Origin: Oxalobacteraceae bacterium OTU3CAMAD1
Lineage (GTDB): Bacteria; Pseudomonadota; Gammaproteobacteria; Burkholderiales; Burkholderiaceae_D
Direction of reading: 5' to 3'
DNA length: 64,000 nt
Assembly (NCBI GenBank): GCA_024123915.1
Contig: CP099650.1
Coordinates: forward strand, 3,286,001-3,350,000
Shown here piece after piece: positions 36,686 to 48,200 of the stretch (the stretch's first letter is position 1; each line of letters starts with the position of its first letter). Both the position numbers and the translations under genes were made by a program. The notes under the pieces were generated by a model. The model ran no database searches, had not been told where the DNA came from, and saw nothing but the letters and a program-made list of their open reading frames with translations.

Positions 36686-38350
36686 TCAGCGAGGACGTTG
36701 GGTGATCCAGACCGGCGCGCTCCACAGCATTTTTCCATCGTTCTGCGTCACCCTCGCATAGTAAAAATGTTCGCCGGCCCGTGGGGTGAACACCTTCCTG
36801 GCCTTGCGGCTGAGAACCGTGACGTCGCCGTTTCGTCCAGGCACGCCGGCAAACAGATTGATGGCGGCGGGCCGCTGGCCGCGCTTGCCGGTGTAGCGCA
36901 CTTGCAAGGTCAGCCTACCCTTGTTGTCGAAGCGTTCGCCCATCATGCGGCCGTTCGCCGTCAAGATCAGCTCGGCGTTCTTGTCCATGGTGGCATACAC
37001 GCGACGGGCCTTGAGCGCGGCCAGAAAGGTGTCGGCGGTCAACGGTTGGCCGCGCTTGATCAGTACGCCTGTGCGGTTGCCGGACGACGCGCCCCAGTTG
37101 GCGCAGTGGTTGTCCTGGTTGCTGCTGAAGGCGACGTGGTAGCCGGCCTCGAGCAGCTTGTTGCAGCCCGCTTCGTAATTGCTGTGCTGCGGCTCGGATT
37201 CGTCGGTGCGGGTCGAGAAGGCGTTGCTGTTCATGACCTCGCATAACACCATGGCGGCGTCGCCGTCCGGCGTCCAGGCCAGCGGCTTGCCGTCGATGGC
37301 GAACTGGTCGGCCCTGGGGTGGTTGAACTGGCCCAGCCAGCCACGCTGGCGCATCAGCGCGTACAGCGTGGCGTAATCATTCCTGGGCGTGGCGGTGTCG
37401 GCCAGCAGTTCGCCGGCGGCGTTGCGCTCCCATCCGAGCAGGTCGCCGCTGTTGAGGATGTTCAAGTGGCCGCCGTTGTTGATCACGCCCCATTCCTGTC
37501 CGTAAATGCCGAGAAAACCGGGATGCGCCAGATTCCAGGTGTCGGCCGCGTGGATGCCGCTCTGGTACAGCGCCTTGACGGCCGCCGGGTTGGCGCCGGC
37601 GTTGGTGCCGTCGGAACCGTCGAACATGTGGTTGTGTTCGGATGTCATCAGAAAATCGAGGCCGTGCCGTTGTGCGAAACCGTAGGCCTCAGTCGGACCG
37701 AGCGCCGCGCTTTGCGGCGCCTGCGAGCCGGTGCAGTGTTCCAGCGCGCCGCCGCCGTCGCTGTGGTTGGTCTGGCTGTGCAGATTGCCGAGGTAGACCG
37801 TGTATTGTGTCGCGCGTTGTGTCGCGCGCGGGCCGGTCGGCGCCGGCGCGGTGGAGAACGGGGGCGGACGGGCGACAGAGGGCGCGGGGCGGGGCAGGCC
37901 GATAGCAATGTCCCAGGTTTGTTCTACATCAATATTGTTGCCGATAGTGTTGCCGGCGCCGGCGTCGATACCAGCGCGCAGCCGCAGCCGGTAGACGCCG
38001 GCCGGCAGCTTGGCCGGGGTCCCGGCGCGCTGTGCTGTGCTCCAGCGAATCGCCACCTCGACTGGCGCGCCGGCGAGCGCCCGCCGTCCTTTCCAACGCT
38101 TGAGTACGCGTCCATCGCCGCGCAATAATTCCAGCCGCCAACGTACTTGTTGCGTTTGCTCACTATCCGGGTAATTGAAATGCAGTGTAATGGTCCGCAT
38201 GCCTTTGTTGTCGGCATGAAAGGGCGTTTGCAGCACGGCCTCGAATTCGCGGTGGTCCGACTCCGAGGCTTGGCTTCCCAAGGACATGGCGACGCAAGCG
38301 CAGCAAAAAACCGTCAGAATAGTTCCAGATACAACAGATATGGCAGGCAT
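36686..38350 (-). CDS. Secreted PHP-fold metallohydrolase (CehA/McbA-like)
   Basis: A 554-residue exported protein: signal peptide about 1-29 (cleaved near SQA/SE), an N-terminal beta-rich domain about 35-160, a Pro/Thr linker, then a PHP-like phosphoesterase domain. Metal-ligand motifs appear in order: GNLHSQTNHSDGGG, LMTSEHNHMFDG, GQEWG, GGHLNI, GQFNHP and SNQDNHCANWG. A C-terminal beta domain follows. The arrangement is that of the CehA/McbA family, some members of which hydrolyse carbamates or phosphodiesters; the natural substrate here is unknown. Start supported by AAGGAGCACGTC. It is divergent from the CHASE kinase gene. Confidence 0.83.
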   Translation of the reverse strand: MPAISVVSGTILTVFCCACVAMSLGSQASESDHREFEAVLQTPFHADNKGMRTITLHFNYPDSEQTQQVRWRLELLRGDGRVLKRWKGRRALAGAPVEVAIRWSTAQRAGTPAKLPAGVYRLRLRAGIDAGAGNTIGNNIDVEQTWDIAIGLPRPAPSVARPPPFSTAPAPTGPRATQRATQYTVYLGNLHSQTNHSDGGGALEHCTGSQAPQSAALGPTEAYGFAQRHGLDFLMTSEHNHMFDGSDGTNAGANPAAVKALYQSGIHAADTWNLAHPGFLGIYGQEWGVINNGGHLNILNSGDLLGWERNAAGELLADTATPRNDYATLYALMRQRGWLGQFNHPRADQFAIDGKPLAWTPDGDAAMVLCEVMNSNAFSTRTDESEPQHSNYEAGCNKLLEAGYHVAFSSNQDNHCANWGASSGNRTGVLIKRGQPLTADTFLAALKARRVYATMDKNAELILTANGRMMGERFDNKGRLTLQVRYTGKRGQRPAAINLFAGVPGRNGDVTVLSRKARKVFTPRAGEHFYYARVTQNDGKMLWSAPVWITQRPR

Positions 38351-38363
38351 GACGTGCTCCTTC

Positions 38364-38387
38364 GATGAGTATTCTTACAGACTCATC
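38364..38387. promoter_or_regulatory. Inverted repeat in the divergent metallohydrolase/kinase region
   Basis: GATGAGT-N10-ACTCATC, perfect 7-base arms, 14 bp upstream of the metallohydrolase start codon. Candidate operator for an unknown dimeric regulator, or a 5' mRNA hairpin. The rest of the 190-bp divergent region is AT-rich and probably holds both promoters. Confidence 0.35.
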
Positions 38388-38542
38388 AATTAGAGGGCCC
38401 GTTATGGCATAAGGTTCCGTTAAATTCTCACCAAATCTAACAAATTCTTTCGCTGGTTACTCGTCGGCATTAATAGTATGCTGCTGTGATGCAAAAGTTT
38501 TTATGATTTGTTGTCTATCCCGAAAGAATAGAGTGATGGCGC

Positions 38543-41500
38543 ATGCTTAAATCCGCTAACAGCAGAAAGACCGCCGTCAGGTCGCGCGCGCTCTTCTGGG
38601 CGGCGGGCTGGACCTTGGCGATGACGATGGGCGCGACCTTGTACGGGGTTGCCACGCGCATCGTCGAGGCCGATGCCGGCCAGCGTTTCGAGAACCTGGC
38701 CCGCAGCACGCAGTACGCGATCTCGGCGCGCATCAAGTCGTATTCCGACCTGACGCGCGGCCTGGTCGCGCTGTTCCAGACCAGCGACAACCTGAGCCGT
38801 CAGCAGTTCCACCAATATGTGTCGGGACTCGATTTGCCGCGCCAGTTTCCGGCCATCGCCATGCTGAGCTGGGCGCCGGTGGTCACCGACGCCGAGCGCG
38901 ACGCCTTTGTCGCCGCCGTGCGCGCCGACCGCAGCCTGTCGCCGCAGGGCTATCCCGATTTCGACATCCGGCCGGCCGGGCGCCGGCCGGTCTACGCGCC
39001 GCTGACCTATGTCGAACCGAACAATTTGCTTGACGAAAAACTCGGCCTCGATTTGGCGACCAGTCCGGTGGTCGACAAATTGAACGCGGCCGCGCGTGAC
39101 AGCGGCCAGGTCAGCGCCTCGGGCCAGCCCTTCATGATTGAGCAGCCGCAGCGGCAGGTCGCGCTCGGCATGCGCTTGCCGGTGTATCGGCGCAACATGC
39201 CGCTGGCCGATGTCACCGAGCGCCGCGCCGCCTATCTGGGGTCGGTGGGGCTGGGATTCAGCGTCGCCAAGCTGGTGCAGGGCGCGATCGACGAGATGAC
39301 GGTGCGCCAGGTCCATCTGAATTTGTACGCGGACGGCAGCACCGATGTCGAACAGCGCCGCCTGGTCATCGAAAAGCAGGACCGACTGCTGTTCAATGAC
39401 ACCGGCGCGACGACGGTGACGCCGCTGTCGGCGGCGGAGCGCGACGACTATCTGGAGTCGGTGCTGCCGATCGATTTCAACGGCAGCCTGTGGAAGGCGC
39501 ACTTCCAGGTGAGGAAATCGCAGCTGCTGACCGGCTTCGATAACTACTTCCCCTGGCTGGCGGGGTTGACCGGGTTCGCCGGCACCCTGCTGCTGTATAG
39601 CTATCTGGCGGTGCTGTATTCGTCGCGCCGGCGCGCCGTCAAGCACCGGGTGCTGCTCGACACCGTGCTCAATAATGTCGACGCCCACGTCTACATGAAG
39701 GACCAGAACCGCCGCTTCATCTATGTCAACGCCCGCATGGCGCACAGCCTGGGCATGCCGGTGCAGGACATCGTCGGCAAACTCGATAGCGAGTTGATGC
39801 CGGCGGCCGCCGCCGACGCCGCATGGGCGCTGGAGCAGCCCGTGTTCCAGGAAAACGTCAAGCGCTCCGGCGAGACCCAGTTCGTCGGCGCCGACGGCGA
39901 GGTGCAGTACCACTGGACCGTCAGGGCGCCGGTGGAGATCGGCCGCTCGGTGACGGCGGTGATCGGCATGTCGACCGACGTCACGGAACTGCACCAGCTC
40001 AAGGAAAAAGCCGACACCGCCAACCAGGCCAAGAGCGATTTTCTGTCCAATATGAGCCACGAGATCCGCACGCCGATGAACAGTATCATCGGCATGGCCC
40101 ACCTGGCGCTGAAATCGGTCACGCATCCGAAACAGCGCGACTATCTGCTGAAGATCTATCACTCGGGCCAGCACCTGCTGGGCATCATCAACGACATCCT
40201 GGACTTCTCCAAGATCGAAGCGGGCAAGATGGATCTGGAGATGCTGGACTTCACGCTCGACGCGCTGCTGGCCAACATCACCAGCCAGCTTGGCGAGAGC
40301 GCCCGCGCCAAGGGGCTGGAGCTGGTGTACGAGGTCAGTCCGGGGCTGTCGCGCCAATTGCGTGGCGATCCGCTGCGGCTTGAGCAGGTGCTGCTCAACT
40401 TCACCAGCAACGCGATCAAATTCTCCGAGAACGGCAAGGTCTTCGTGCGCGCGCGCCAGCTGGAGGACAACGACTGCCATATCCTGGTGCGCTTCGAAGT
40501 CGCCGACCGCGGCATCGGCATGACGACCGATCAGATGTCGCAGCTTTTCCAGTCGTTCCACCAGGCCGACACGTCGACCACGCGGCGCTACGGCGGCACC
40601 GGCCTGGGACTGGTCATCAGCAAGCAGTTGGCGGAGCTGATGGGCGGCGGCGTCGGTGTCGACAGCCATCCGGGCGAGGGCAGCACTTTCTGGTTCACCG
40701 CGCGGCTGGCCAAGGGCACGCAACTGCTGCAGCCGAGCGTGGAGGCGGTGCAGCCCGAGGTGCTCGACAGCATACGCGGCGCGTCCATCCTGCTGGTCGA
40801 GGACAATATCTTCAGCCAGCAGGTCGGCCAGGAACTGCTGGAGGATGCCGGCGCCACCGTCTGCGTGGCCAACAACGGCAAGGAGGCGATCGACCTGCTG
40901 CTCAAGGAGCGCTTCGATTGCGTGCTGATGGACGTGCAGATGCCAGTAATGGACGGCTACGAGACCACGCGCCTGATCCGCGCGCATCCCAAGCTGTCGG
41001 CCACCCTGATCATCGCGATGACGGCCAACGCCGGGCGCGGCGACCAGGAACGCTGCCTGGAGGCGGGCATGGACGAATTCGTGACCAAGCCGATCGCCCC
41101 CAAGCTGCTGTTTAACATGCTGTCGAAGTGGATGAGCCAACGGGCCCGGAACGCGACCAGCGTGGCGCGGCCGGTGTCGCCGCCGCCGCCATCGTATTTC
41201 ACGATGGCCGACGGCACGGCGTCGGCGGCGATGGCGGCGTCCAACGCTGTCGGCGCGCTGTCGCCTCCGCAGCCGCCGGTGCGGACGATGACGGAATCGG
41301 ACCTGGAAATACGCGCCCAAGGCATCGTGCAAACAAATTTGCAAACGATGTCACCGGTCGTGGAGCCGGAACCGCAGCCGGAACCGCAGCCGATACCGGT
41401 CGAAGGCGAGTTGTTCGACCTGGCCGCGCTGGCGCAGACCTTCGGCGGCAAGCCTGACAAGATGCGCAAATATGCGCTGTTGTTTGTCGAATCGGCGCGC

Positions 41501-41755
41501 GATGGCATGCGGGAAGTGGACGCCGCGCTGGCGCAGAATGACTTGGTGGCGTTGTCGGAGCTGGGCCATCGCATCAAATCGTCGGCGCGCGCGGTGGGCG
41601 CGATGCAGTTCGGGAATCTGTGCCTGGCGCTGGAGCGGGTGCGCGCCGACCCCGATACGGCCAACGCGCGCCGGCTGGTGGCGCAAATGCATGCCATGCT
41701 GGTGGTGCTGGACCGGCACATCGCACAGGAGCTGATGGCCTACGCGCCGGGCTAG
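38543..41755 (+). CDS. CHASE-PAS hybrid sensor histidine kinase with receiver and Hpt domains
   Basis: A 1070-residue inner-membrane kinase. First helix about 17-38; periplasmic CHASE sensor domain about 75-300 ([23 protein letters not shown]); second helix about 335-357; PAS domain about 368-485 ([18 protein letters not shown]); HisKA with H506 ([18 protein letters not shown]); HATPase about 620-730 ([19 protein letters not shown]); receiver with D797 ([14 protein letters not shown]); a Pro-rich linker; and a C-terminal Hpt domain with H1009 ([15 protein letters not shown]). CHASE domains bind small diffusible ligands. The phosphorelay is complete inside one protein but has no cognate output regulator nearby. 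Confidence 0.93.
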   Translation: MLKSANSRKTAVRSRALFWAAGWTLAMTMGATLYGVATRIVEADAGQRFENLARSTQYAISARIKSYSDLTRGLVALFQTSDNLSRQQFHQYVSGLDLPRQFPAIAMLSWAPVVTDAERDAFVAAVRADRSLSPQGYPDFDIRPAGRRPVYAPLTYVEPNNLLDEKLGLDLATSPVVDKLNAAARDSGQVSASGQPFMIEQPQRQVALGMRLPVYRRNMPLADVTERRAAYLGSVGLGFSVAKLVQGAIDEMTVRQVHLNLYADGSTDVEQRRLVIEKQDRLLFNDTGATTVTPLSAAERDDYLESVLPIDFNGSLWKAHFQVRKSQLLTGFDNYFPWLAGLTGFAGTLLLYSYLAVLYSSRRRAVKHRVLLDTVLNNVDAHVYMKDQNRRFIYVNARMAHSLGMPVQDIVGKLDSELMPAAAADAAWALEQPVFQENVKRSGETQFVGADGEVQYHWTVRAPVEIGRSVTAVIGMSTDVTELHQLKEKADTANQAKSDFLSNMSHEIRTPMNSIIGMAHLALKSVTHPKQRDYLLKIYHSGQHLLGIINDILDFSKIEAGKMDLEMLDFTLDALLANITSQLGESARAKGLELVYEVSPGLSRQLRGDPLRLEQVLLNFTSNAIKFSENGKVFVRARQLEDNDCHILVRFEVADRGIGMTTDQMSQLFQSFHQADTSTTRRYGGTGLGLVISKQLAELMGGGVGVDSHPGEGSTFWFTARLAKGTQLLQPSVEAVQPEVLDSIRGASILLVEDNIFSQQVGQELLEDAGATVCVANNGKEAIDLLLKERFDCVLMDVQMPVMDGYETTRLIRAHPKLSATLIIAMTANAGRGDQERCLEAGMDEFVTKPIAPKLLFNMLSKWMSQRARNATSVARPVSPPPPSYFTMADGTASAAMAASNAVGALSPPQPPVRTMTESDLEIRAQGIVQTNLQTMSPVVEPEPQPEPQPIPVEGELFDLAALAQTFGGKPDKMRKYALLFVESARDGMREVDAALAQNDLVALSELGHRIKSSARAVGAMQFGNLCLALERVRADPDTANARRLVAQMHAMLVVLDRHIAQELMAYAPG

Positions 41756-41819
41756 ATGAGCGATAATAGGGTCTTTACTGCGGCGTGTTGATCGCGCTTC
41801 GTCCCCTATAAAGAGTCTT

Positions 41820-44800
41820 ATGCAACCCAGCATCACCCCCGGCTTGTTGATTTTGCACGGCAATCAAATGGAGCAGCTGCGCGCGGCTGTGTTCCAATGG
41901 CTGCGCAATCACCCGCTCGGGGCGTTGGAATCGGATATCTTCCTGGTGCAGTCGAACGGCGTGGCCGAGTGGCTGAAGATCGCGCTGGCCGAGGAAATGG
42001 GCGTGTGCGCCGCCACCCGCGTGGCGCTGCCGGCCCGGTTTCTCTGGGAAACCTATCGCGGCATGCTGGGGCGCGACCGGGTGCCGGTCCGCTCCGCCTT
42101 CGACAAAGGCCCGCTGACCTGGCGCCTGATGCGCCTGCTGCCCACCTTGCTGGCCGATCCCGTTTTCACGCCATTGCGCCACTTCCTCGCCGACGGCGAG
42201 GCGGAGCGGCGCTTGCAGCTGGCCGAGCGGCTGGCCGACTTGTTCGACCAGTACCAGGTGTACCGCGCCGACTGGCTGGACGACTGGGCGCATGGCCGCG
42301 ATCAATTGCGCAACGCGCGCAACGAAGCCGTGCCGCTGCCGGACGACCAGCGCTGGCAGGGCCAGTTGTGGCGCGCGGTGATCGCCGACGTCGATCCGGA
42401 GGAGCGGGACCTGGGCCGCGCGACGGTGCACACGGAATTCGTGCGCGCCAGCGCCGCCGGCGAAGCGCCGCTCGGGCGCCTGCCGCGCCGCATCGTCATT
42501 TTCGGCGTGTCGGCGCTGCCGTATCAAAGCCTGCAGGCGCTCGCCTCGCTGGCGCGTTACGCCCAAGTGGTGCTGGCCGTGCCCAATCCGTGCCAGTTCT
42601 ATTGGGGCGACATCATCGAAGGGCGCGACCTGCTGCGCTCCGCGCACCGCCGCCAGCAACTGCGCAACGGCCAGGATCTGGGCCAGATCCCGCTCGAAGA
42701 GCTGCATGCTCACAGCCATCCGCTGTTGGCCAGCTGGGGGCGTCAGGGACGCGACTTTGTCCGCATGCTCGACGAGTTCGACGAAGCCTCGGCCAGCGCG
42801 GCGGCCATCGCCAGCGAAGCTGGAGATGACGACCACGTGGCGCCGCTGCGTATCGATTTGTTCAGCGAGGGCGAGGGCGGAACCCTGTTGTCGCAGGTGC
42901 AGGCCGCCGTGCGCGATCTGCTGCCGCTGTCCGAGCATCCGCATGTTCCGCCATCGGACGACGACCGCTCGATCGAATTCCACATCACCCACAGCGTGCA
43001 GCGAGAGGTGGAAGTGCTGCACGACCAGTTGCTGAAGATGTTCGCCGGCGCCGACGCCGCAGATGGCGCGCAGCCGTTGCGTCCGCGCGACGTGGTGGTG
43101 ATGGTGCCGGACATCGATACCTTCTCGGCCGCGATCCATGCGGTCTTCGCGCAGCACCGCCGTAGCGACACGCGCTACATTCCGTTTGAAATCGGCGACG
43201 TCAACGACCGCAGCGTCAATCCGCTGCTGGTGGCGCTGGAGTGGCTGTTGCGATTGCCGCAGCAGCGCTGCCGTCAAAGCGAGATCCGCGACTTATTGGA
43301 CGTACCGGCGCTGGCCTCGCGCTTCGGCCTTGGCGAGGAAGACCTGCCGACCCTGGGGTTGTGGATCGAAGGCGCCGGCGTGCGCTGGGGCCTGGACCAG
43401 GAGCACCGCAGCGGCCTTGGGCTCGGCCCGGCGGGCGAACAGAACGCCTGGATCTTCGGCGTGCGCCGCATGCTGCTCGGTTATGCCAGTGGCGGCGGGG
43501 GCGACGCCGGGGCCAGCTTCGCCGGCATCGAGCCGTTTTCGGAGGTCGGCGGTCTCGATGCCGCGCTGGCCGGCTCGCTGGCACAACTGGTCGAGGCGCT
43601 GCTGCATTGGCGCGCAGTGCTGGCGCAGGCGCGTTCGCCGGCCGACTGGGGCGTGCAGGCGCGCGCCTTGCTGGCGGCGTTCTTCAGCGCGGGCGAGGAG
43701 GGCGACCGCCTGACCCTGGCGCAGCTGGACGATGCCCTCAACAACTGGCTGGAAACCTGTGAAGGCGCGCAGTTCGACGAAGCGGTGCCGCTCGCGGTGC
43801 TGCGCGAGGCGTGGCTAGGCTTGATGGACGAGCCGACCCTGAACCACCAATTCGTCTCCGGCGGCGTGACCTTCTGCACCTTGATGCCGATGCGCGCCGT
43901 GCCGTTCCGCGTGGTGTGCCTGCTCGGCATGAACGATGGCGACTTCCCGCGCCGGGCGCCGAAGGCCGATTTCGATCTGCTGGCGCAGCCGGGCATGGCG
44001 CGTCCGGGCGACCGCTCGCGCCGCGACGACGACCGCTACCTGATGCTGGAGGCGCTGCTGGCCGCGCGCGACAAGCTGTATATCAGCTGGGTGGGACGCA
44101 ATGTGCGCGACAACAGCGAGCAGCCGGCGTCGGTGCTGGTGTCGCAGCTGCGCGATTATCTGGCCAACGGTTGGCAACTGGATCTGCACGCGCGCACCAC
44201 CGAGCACGCGTTGCAGCCGTTCAGCCGCCGTTATTTCGAGGCCGGCGGCCTGCTGACCTATGCGCGCGAATGGCGCGAGGCGCACAAGGCCGGGGAGGAT
44301 GGCGATGAGGGGGCGGCGGCTGCGGCATCGTCCGAGCTGCCGCCGTTCGACATCGACGATAAATTCAGCCTCAAACTCATCAGCCTGAATAATTTCGTGC
44401 GTCAGCCGGTGCGCTTCTTCTTCCGCCAGCGACTTGGTGTCATGTTCGGCGAATCGGCGCTGGTGGGCGAGGACGAGGAACCGTTCTCGCTGAACGCGCT
44501 GGAACGCTACCTGCTCGAAGATACGATGCTCGATGACGGCGCCGACGCGGAGCAGATCGAGGAAGTCTACGACAAGCTGACCGAACGCGCGGAACGGCTG
44601 GCGCGCGAAGGTGTGCTGCCGATCGGGTTGATCGGGCAGCAGTATCAGCGCCAGCTGGTCGAGGCGCTGGTGCCGGTGCGCTGCGCCTGGCTCACCTTGC
44701 GCGAGCATTATCCGCAGCCCGCCGCCAAGGTGGCATTGAGCCTGGTGCTGGCCGGCGTGCGCGTTGACGATTGGATCGACCAATTGCGCAGCAACGGCAT

Positions 44801-45290
44801 CGAGACGGTGTGGCTGACACAAATGTCCTCCAAGGTGACGGACAAGCAGGGCAAGCCGCGCGGCGACAAATTGATCGCGATGTGGTTGCGGCAGCTGGCC
44901 GCCGCCGCTGCCGGAATGCCGGTCACCGGCTACCTGGTGGCGCGCGACGCCATCGTGACAATGAAGCCGCTGCCGCGCGACGAGGCGCTGGAAGCGCTGC
45001 GCGAACTGGTATGCCTGTGGCGCGACGGCATGAACCGTCCTTTGCCCACCGCCTGCAAAACCGCGCTGGCGCTGGCGCAGGGCGGCGATCCGCGCGCGGT
45101 CTACGACGGCGGTTTCGAGATCTCCGGCGAGAACGAGGAGCTGTGCCTGGCCCGCCTGTGGCCCGACTTCGCCGCGCTCAGCGCGCAACCGGATTTCTTC
45201 GATGTCTCGGAGGCCTTATACGGGCCGCTGGCGAACTGGCTGGAACACCACATCACGATCGAGGCCATCGAGGCGGGGAGCCAGGCATGA
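41820..45290 (+). CDS. recC: Exodeoxyribonuclease V subunit RecC
   Basis: A 1156-residue RecC, the usual length. RecC holds the RecBCD complex together and scans the unwound strand for Chi. It is an inactivated helicase/nuclease homologue, so no Walker motif is expected. Recognised from LLILHGNQMEQLRAAVFQWL, the conserved VQSNGVAEWLK and the middle CLLGMNDGDFPRRAPKADFD stretch typical of RecC. It starts the recC-recB-recD run; its TGA overlaps the recB ATG (ATGA). The Chi sequence recognised in this organism cannot be told from the gene. Confidence 0.95.
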   Translation: MQPSITPGLLILHGNQMEQLRAAVFQWLRNHPLGALESDIFLVQSNGVAEWLKIALAEEMGVCAATRVALPARFLWETYRGMLGRDRVPVRSAFDKGPLTWRLMRLLPTLLADPVFTPLRHFLADGEAERRLQLAERLADLFDQYQVYRADWLDDWAHGRDQLRNARNEAVPLPDDQRWQGQLWRAVIADVDPEERDLGRATVHTEFVRASAAGEAPLGRLPRRIVIFGVSALPYQSLQALASLARYAQVVLAVPNPCQFYWGDIIEGRDLLRSAHRRQQLRNGQDLGQIPLEELHAHSHPLLASWGRQGRDFVRMLDEFDEASASAAAIASEAGDDDHVAPLRIDLFSEGEGGTLLSQVQAAVRDLLPLSEHPHVPPSDDDRSIEFHITHSVQREVEVLHDQLLKMFAGADAADGAQPLRPRDVVVMVPDIDTFSAAIHAVFAQHRRSDTRYIPFEIGDVNDRSVNPLLVALEWLLRLPQQRCRQSEIRDLLDVPALASRFGLGEEDLPTLGLWIEGAGVRWGLDQEHRSGLGLGPAGEQNAWIFGVRRMLLGYASGGGGDAGASFAGIEPFSEVGGLDAALAGSLAQLVEALLHWRAVLAQARSPADWGVQARALLAAFFSAGEEGDRLTLAQLDDALNNWLETCEGAQFDEAVPLAVLREAWLGLMDEPTLNHQFVSGGVTFCTLMPMRAVPFRVVCLLGMNDGDFPRRAPKADFDLLAQPGMARPGDRSRRDDDRYLMLEALLAARDKLYISWVGRNVRDNSEQPASVLVSQLRDYLANGWQLDLHARTTEHALQPFSRRYFEAGGLLTYAREWREAHKAGEDGDEGAAAAASSELPPFDIDDKFSLKLISLNNFVRQPVRFFFRQRLGVMFGESALVGEDEEPFSLNALERYLLEDTMLDDGADAEQIEEVYDKLTERAERLAREGVLPIGLIGQQYQRQLVEALVPVRCAWLTLREHYPQPAAKVALSLVLAGVRVDDWIDQLRSNGIETVWLTQMSSKVTDKQGKPRGDKLIAMWLRQLAAAAAGMPVTGYLVARDAIVTMKPLPRDEALEALRELVCLWRDGMNRPLPTACKTALALAQGGDPRAVYDGGFEISGENEELCLARLWPDFAALSAQPDFFDVSEALYGPLANWLEHHITIEAIEAGSQA

Positions 45291-48200
45291 ACAACGTCGC
45301 CAACCAACTCGCTCCGCTGACCTTCCCGCTGCACGGTTCGCGCCTGATCGAGGCCAGCGCCGGCACCGGCAAGACCTGGACCATCGCCGCGCTGTATGTG
45401 CGGCTGGTGCTGGGCCATGGCGGCGAGAACGGTTACCGGCGGCCGCTGCTGCCGGCCGACATCCTGGTGATGACCTTTACCCGCGCCGCCACGCGCGAGT
45501 TGTCGAACCGGGTGCGCGAGCGGCTGGTGGAGGCGGCGGCCTACGTGCGCCGCTTCGAAGATATGGGTGATGATGACACGCGCGACGATTATCTGGACGC
45601 GATCCTGGAATCATACCCGAGCCACGCCGAGCGGCAGCAGGCCGCGCACCGGCTGATGCTGGCGGCGGAGACGATGGACGAAGCGGCCATTTTCACCATC
45701 GACGCCTGGTGCCAGCGCATGCTGCGCGAGCACGCCTTCGACAGCGGCAGCCTGTTCGACGAGGAATTGGTCAGCGACGAGCAGGCGCTGTTCGAGGATG
45801 CCGCCCACGACTACTGGCGGCAGCAGGTCTATCCGCTCAACGCCGTGTCGCTGGACGCGTTGTTGTCCTGCTGGAGCGACGTCGGCGTGATGAAAAAGTC
45901 TATCCGTGAGCTGGTCAAGCGCGCCGACATCATCGGCGACGTCGATGCGACGCAGTCGCTGGGGGCGCTGATCGGCGCCGTCCAGCGCGAGCAGCTGGCG
46001 CAATTGGCCGGGTTGAAGGCCGGCTGGAACGAGCGCGCCAACCGCATGGAACAGTGGATCGCCCAGCACCGCGAGATGTCGCCCAAGTGCTTCAACGGTA
46101 ACAAGATGCGGCCCGATTCGCTGGTCGGCTGGTTCAACGGCCTGCGCGCGTGGGCGCTCGATCCCGGCGCGGTGCTGCCCGAGATTACCGACACGGCCTG
46201 GAAGCGGCTTACGCCGTGGGGCATTGAGGACGCCTTCTCCAAGGGCTTCAGTGCCGCCATCCCCGAAGACTTCGACGCCACCGAGGTGCTGAAGCAGGCG
46301 CTCGACGAGCTGGAACCGATGGCGCACGCGCTGTACCGCCACGCCGCCGCCTCGGTCGCCAACCGCATGGACGAACTGAAAAAACGCAACCGCCAGTTCG
46401 GTTTCGCCGACATGCTGGACCGCCTGAACGCCGCGCTCCAGGGCGAGAACGCGGACGCACTGCGCAAGCGCATCACCGAGCAGTATCCGGTGGCGATGGT
46501 CGACGAGTTCCAGGACACGGCGCCGAACCAGTACCAGATTTTCAACCTGCTGTACCGAGTGGCGGATAACGATACGGAGACGGGCCTGTTCCTGATCGGC
46601 GATCCGAAGCAGTCGATCTACGGTTTCCGTGGCGCCGACATCCACAGCTATCTGTCCGCCCGCAAGGCCACGACGGGGCGTCATTATCAGCTGGGCACCA
46701 ACTACCGCTCAACCAAGCCGGTGGTCGAAGCGGTCAACCATCTGTTCATGATCGCCGAGGGCGAGGCGGCGCAGGGCGGTTTCGGACTTGGCGCGTTCCG
46801 CTTCCGCGATCCCGGCACGCGTGTCAATCCGCTGCCGTTCGAGGCGGTCGGCGCCAAGGGCCGCAAGGAGCGCATGGTCGACGCCGACGGCGACGTGCCG
46901 GCGCTGGTGGTGGCCTGCAGCGCCGCGCAGGACCTGAAAGCCGACAGCTACCGCGAGTTTTTCGCCCACCACTGCGCCGAGGACATCGTCGCGAAGCTCA
47001 ACGACGAACGCGCCGGCTTCGACGGCCCGGAGGGATTCGAACGTCTGAAGCCGGCCGACATCGCGGTGCTGGTGCGCGACCGCAAGGAGGCGGCGGCGAT
47101 ACGCCGCGCGCTGCAGCGGCGCCAGATCGCCAGCGTCTATTTGTCGGACAAGGATTCGGTGACCGACAGCGAGGAGGCGGCCGACGTGCTGCGCTGGCTG
47201 TCGGCGGTCGCCAATCCGCTCGACGGCGCGTTGGCGCGTGCCGCCTACGCCACCCGCACGGCTGGACTGGAACTGGCGGAACTGGCCCTGATGACATCGG
47301 ACGAACTGGCATGGGAGGAGCGCGTCGAGCAGTTGAAAGCGCTGCACATCATCTGGCAGCGTCAGGGCGTGCTGGCGATGCTGCGCCGTTTCATCCATGA
47401 GCTGCAATTGCCGGCCGCCTTGCTGCGGCAACCGGGCGGCGAGCGGCGCTTGACCAATCTGCTGCATTTGGCCGAGTTGCTGCAATCGGCCAGCCGCCAG
47501 CTCGATGGCGAGCAGGCGTTGATACGCTGGCTCGCCGAACAGATCGAAGGCGGCGAGGGCGCCGGCGACGAGCGCGTACTGCGTCTGGAAAGCGATGCCG
47601 AACTGGTGAAAGTCGTCACGGTCCATAAATCGAAGGGCTTGGAGTATCCGCTGGTGTATCTGCCGTTCGCCGTCACGGCGCGCAAGGTGGAGCGGCGCAA
47701 CCGCAGCTTCTTCGAATTCAGCGACGACGACGGCGTGCGTAAGATCGACATGGCGCTGACCGAGACGGCAATGGAACTGGTCGAACGCGCGCGCCTGCAG
47801 GAGGATTTGCGCCTGTTGTACGTGGCGCTGACGCGCGCGCGCCACTTCCTCTGGCTGGGCGTAACGGCGCTGGCCAGCCGCAAGGCAGGCGACAACACCT
47901 TGCACGAATCGGCGCTCGGCTACCTGCTCACCGGCGGCGAGGCCCTGCCGTCCGATCTGGTGATGGAGCGTTGGGAGCACACTTGCAAAGGCTGCGCGGC
48001 GATCAGCATCGTCACCCTGGACATGACTCCGCAAGCGCCGACGCGCTTGAGCCGAATCGAACAGCGCCCGCCGTTGCTGGAGCCGTTGCATTACACCGGT
48101 CGTTTCGAGCGTGACTGGTCGGTCGGCAGTTTCAGCTCGCTGGCGCGGCGCACCGGGCCGACCGGCATGATCGGCTCCTCCGACAACTTGGGTGCGGCGC

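Noticed and set aside
38501..41344. A 947-codon antisense frame opposite the CHASE hybrid kinase
   Set aside because: Frame shadow of a gene with clear kinase domains; the antisense protein has no recognisable motif.
44771..45286. Upstream in-frame extension of recB inside recC
   Set aside because: The family's N terminus begins at 45287 with the ATGA overlap; the extension lies within recC in another frame and is low-complexity.
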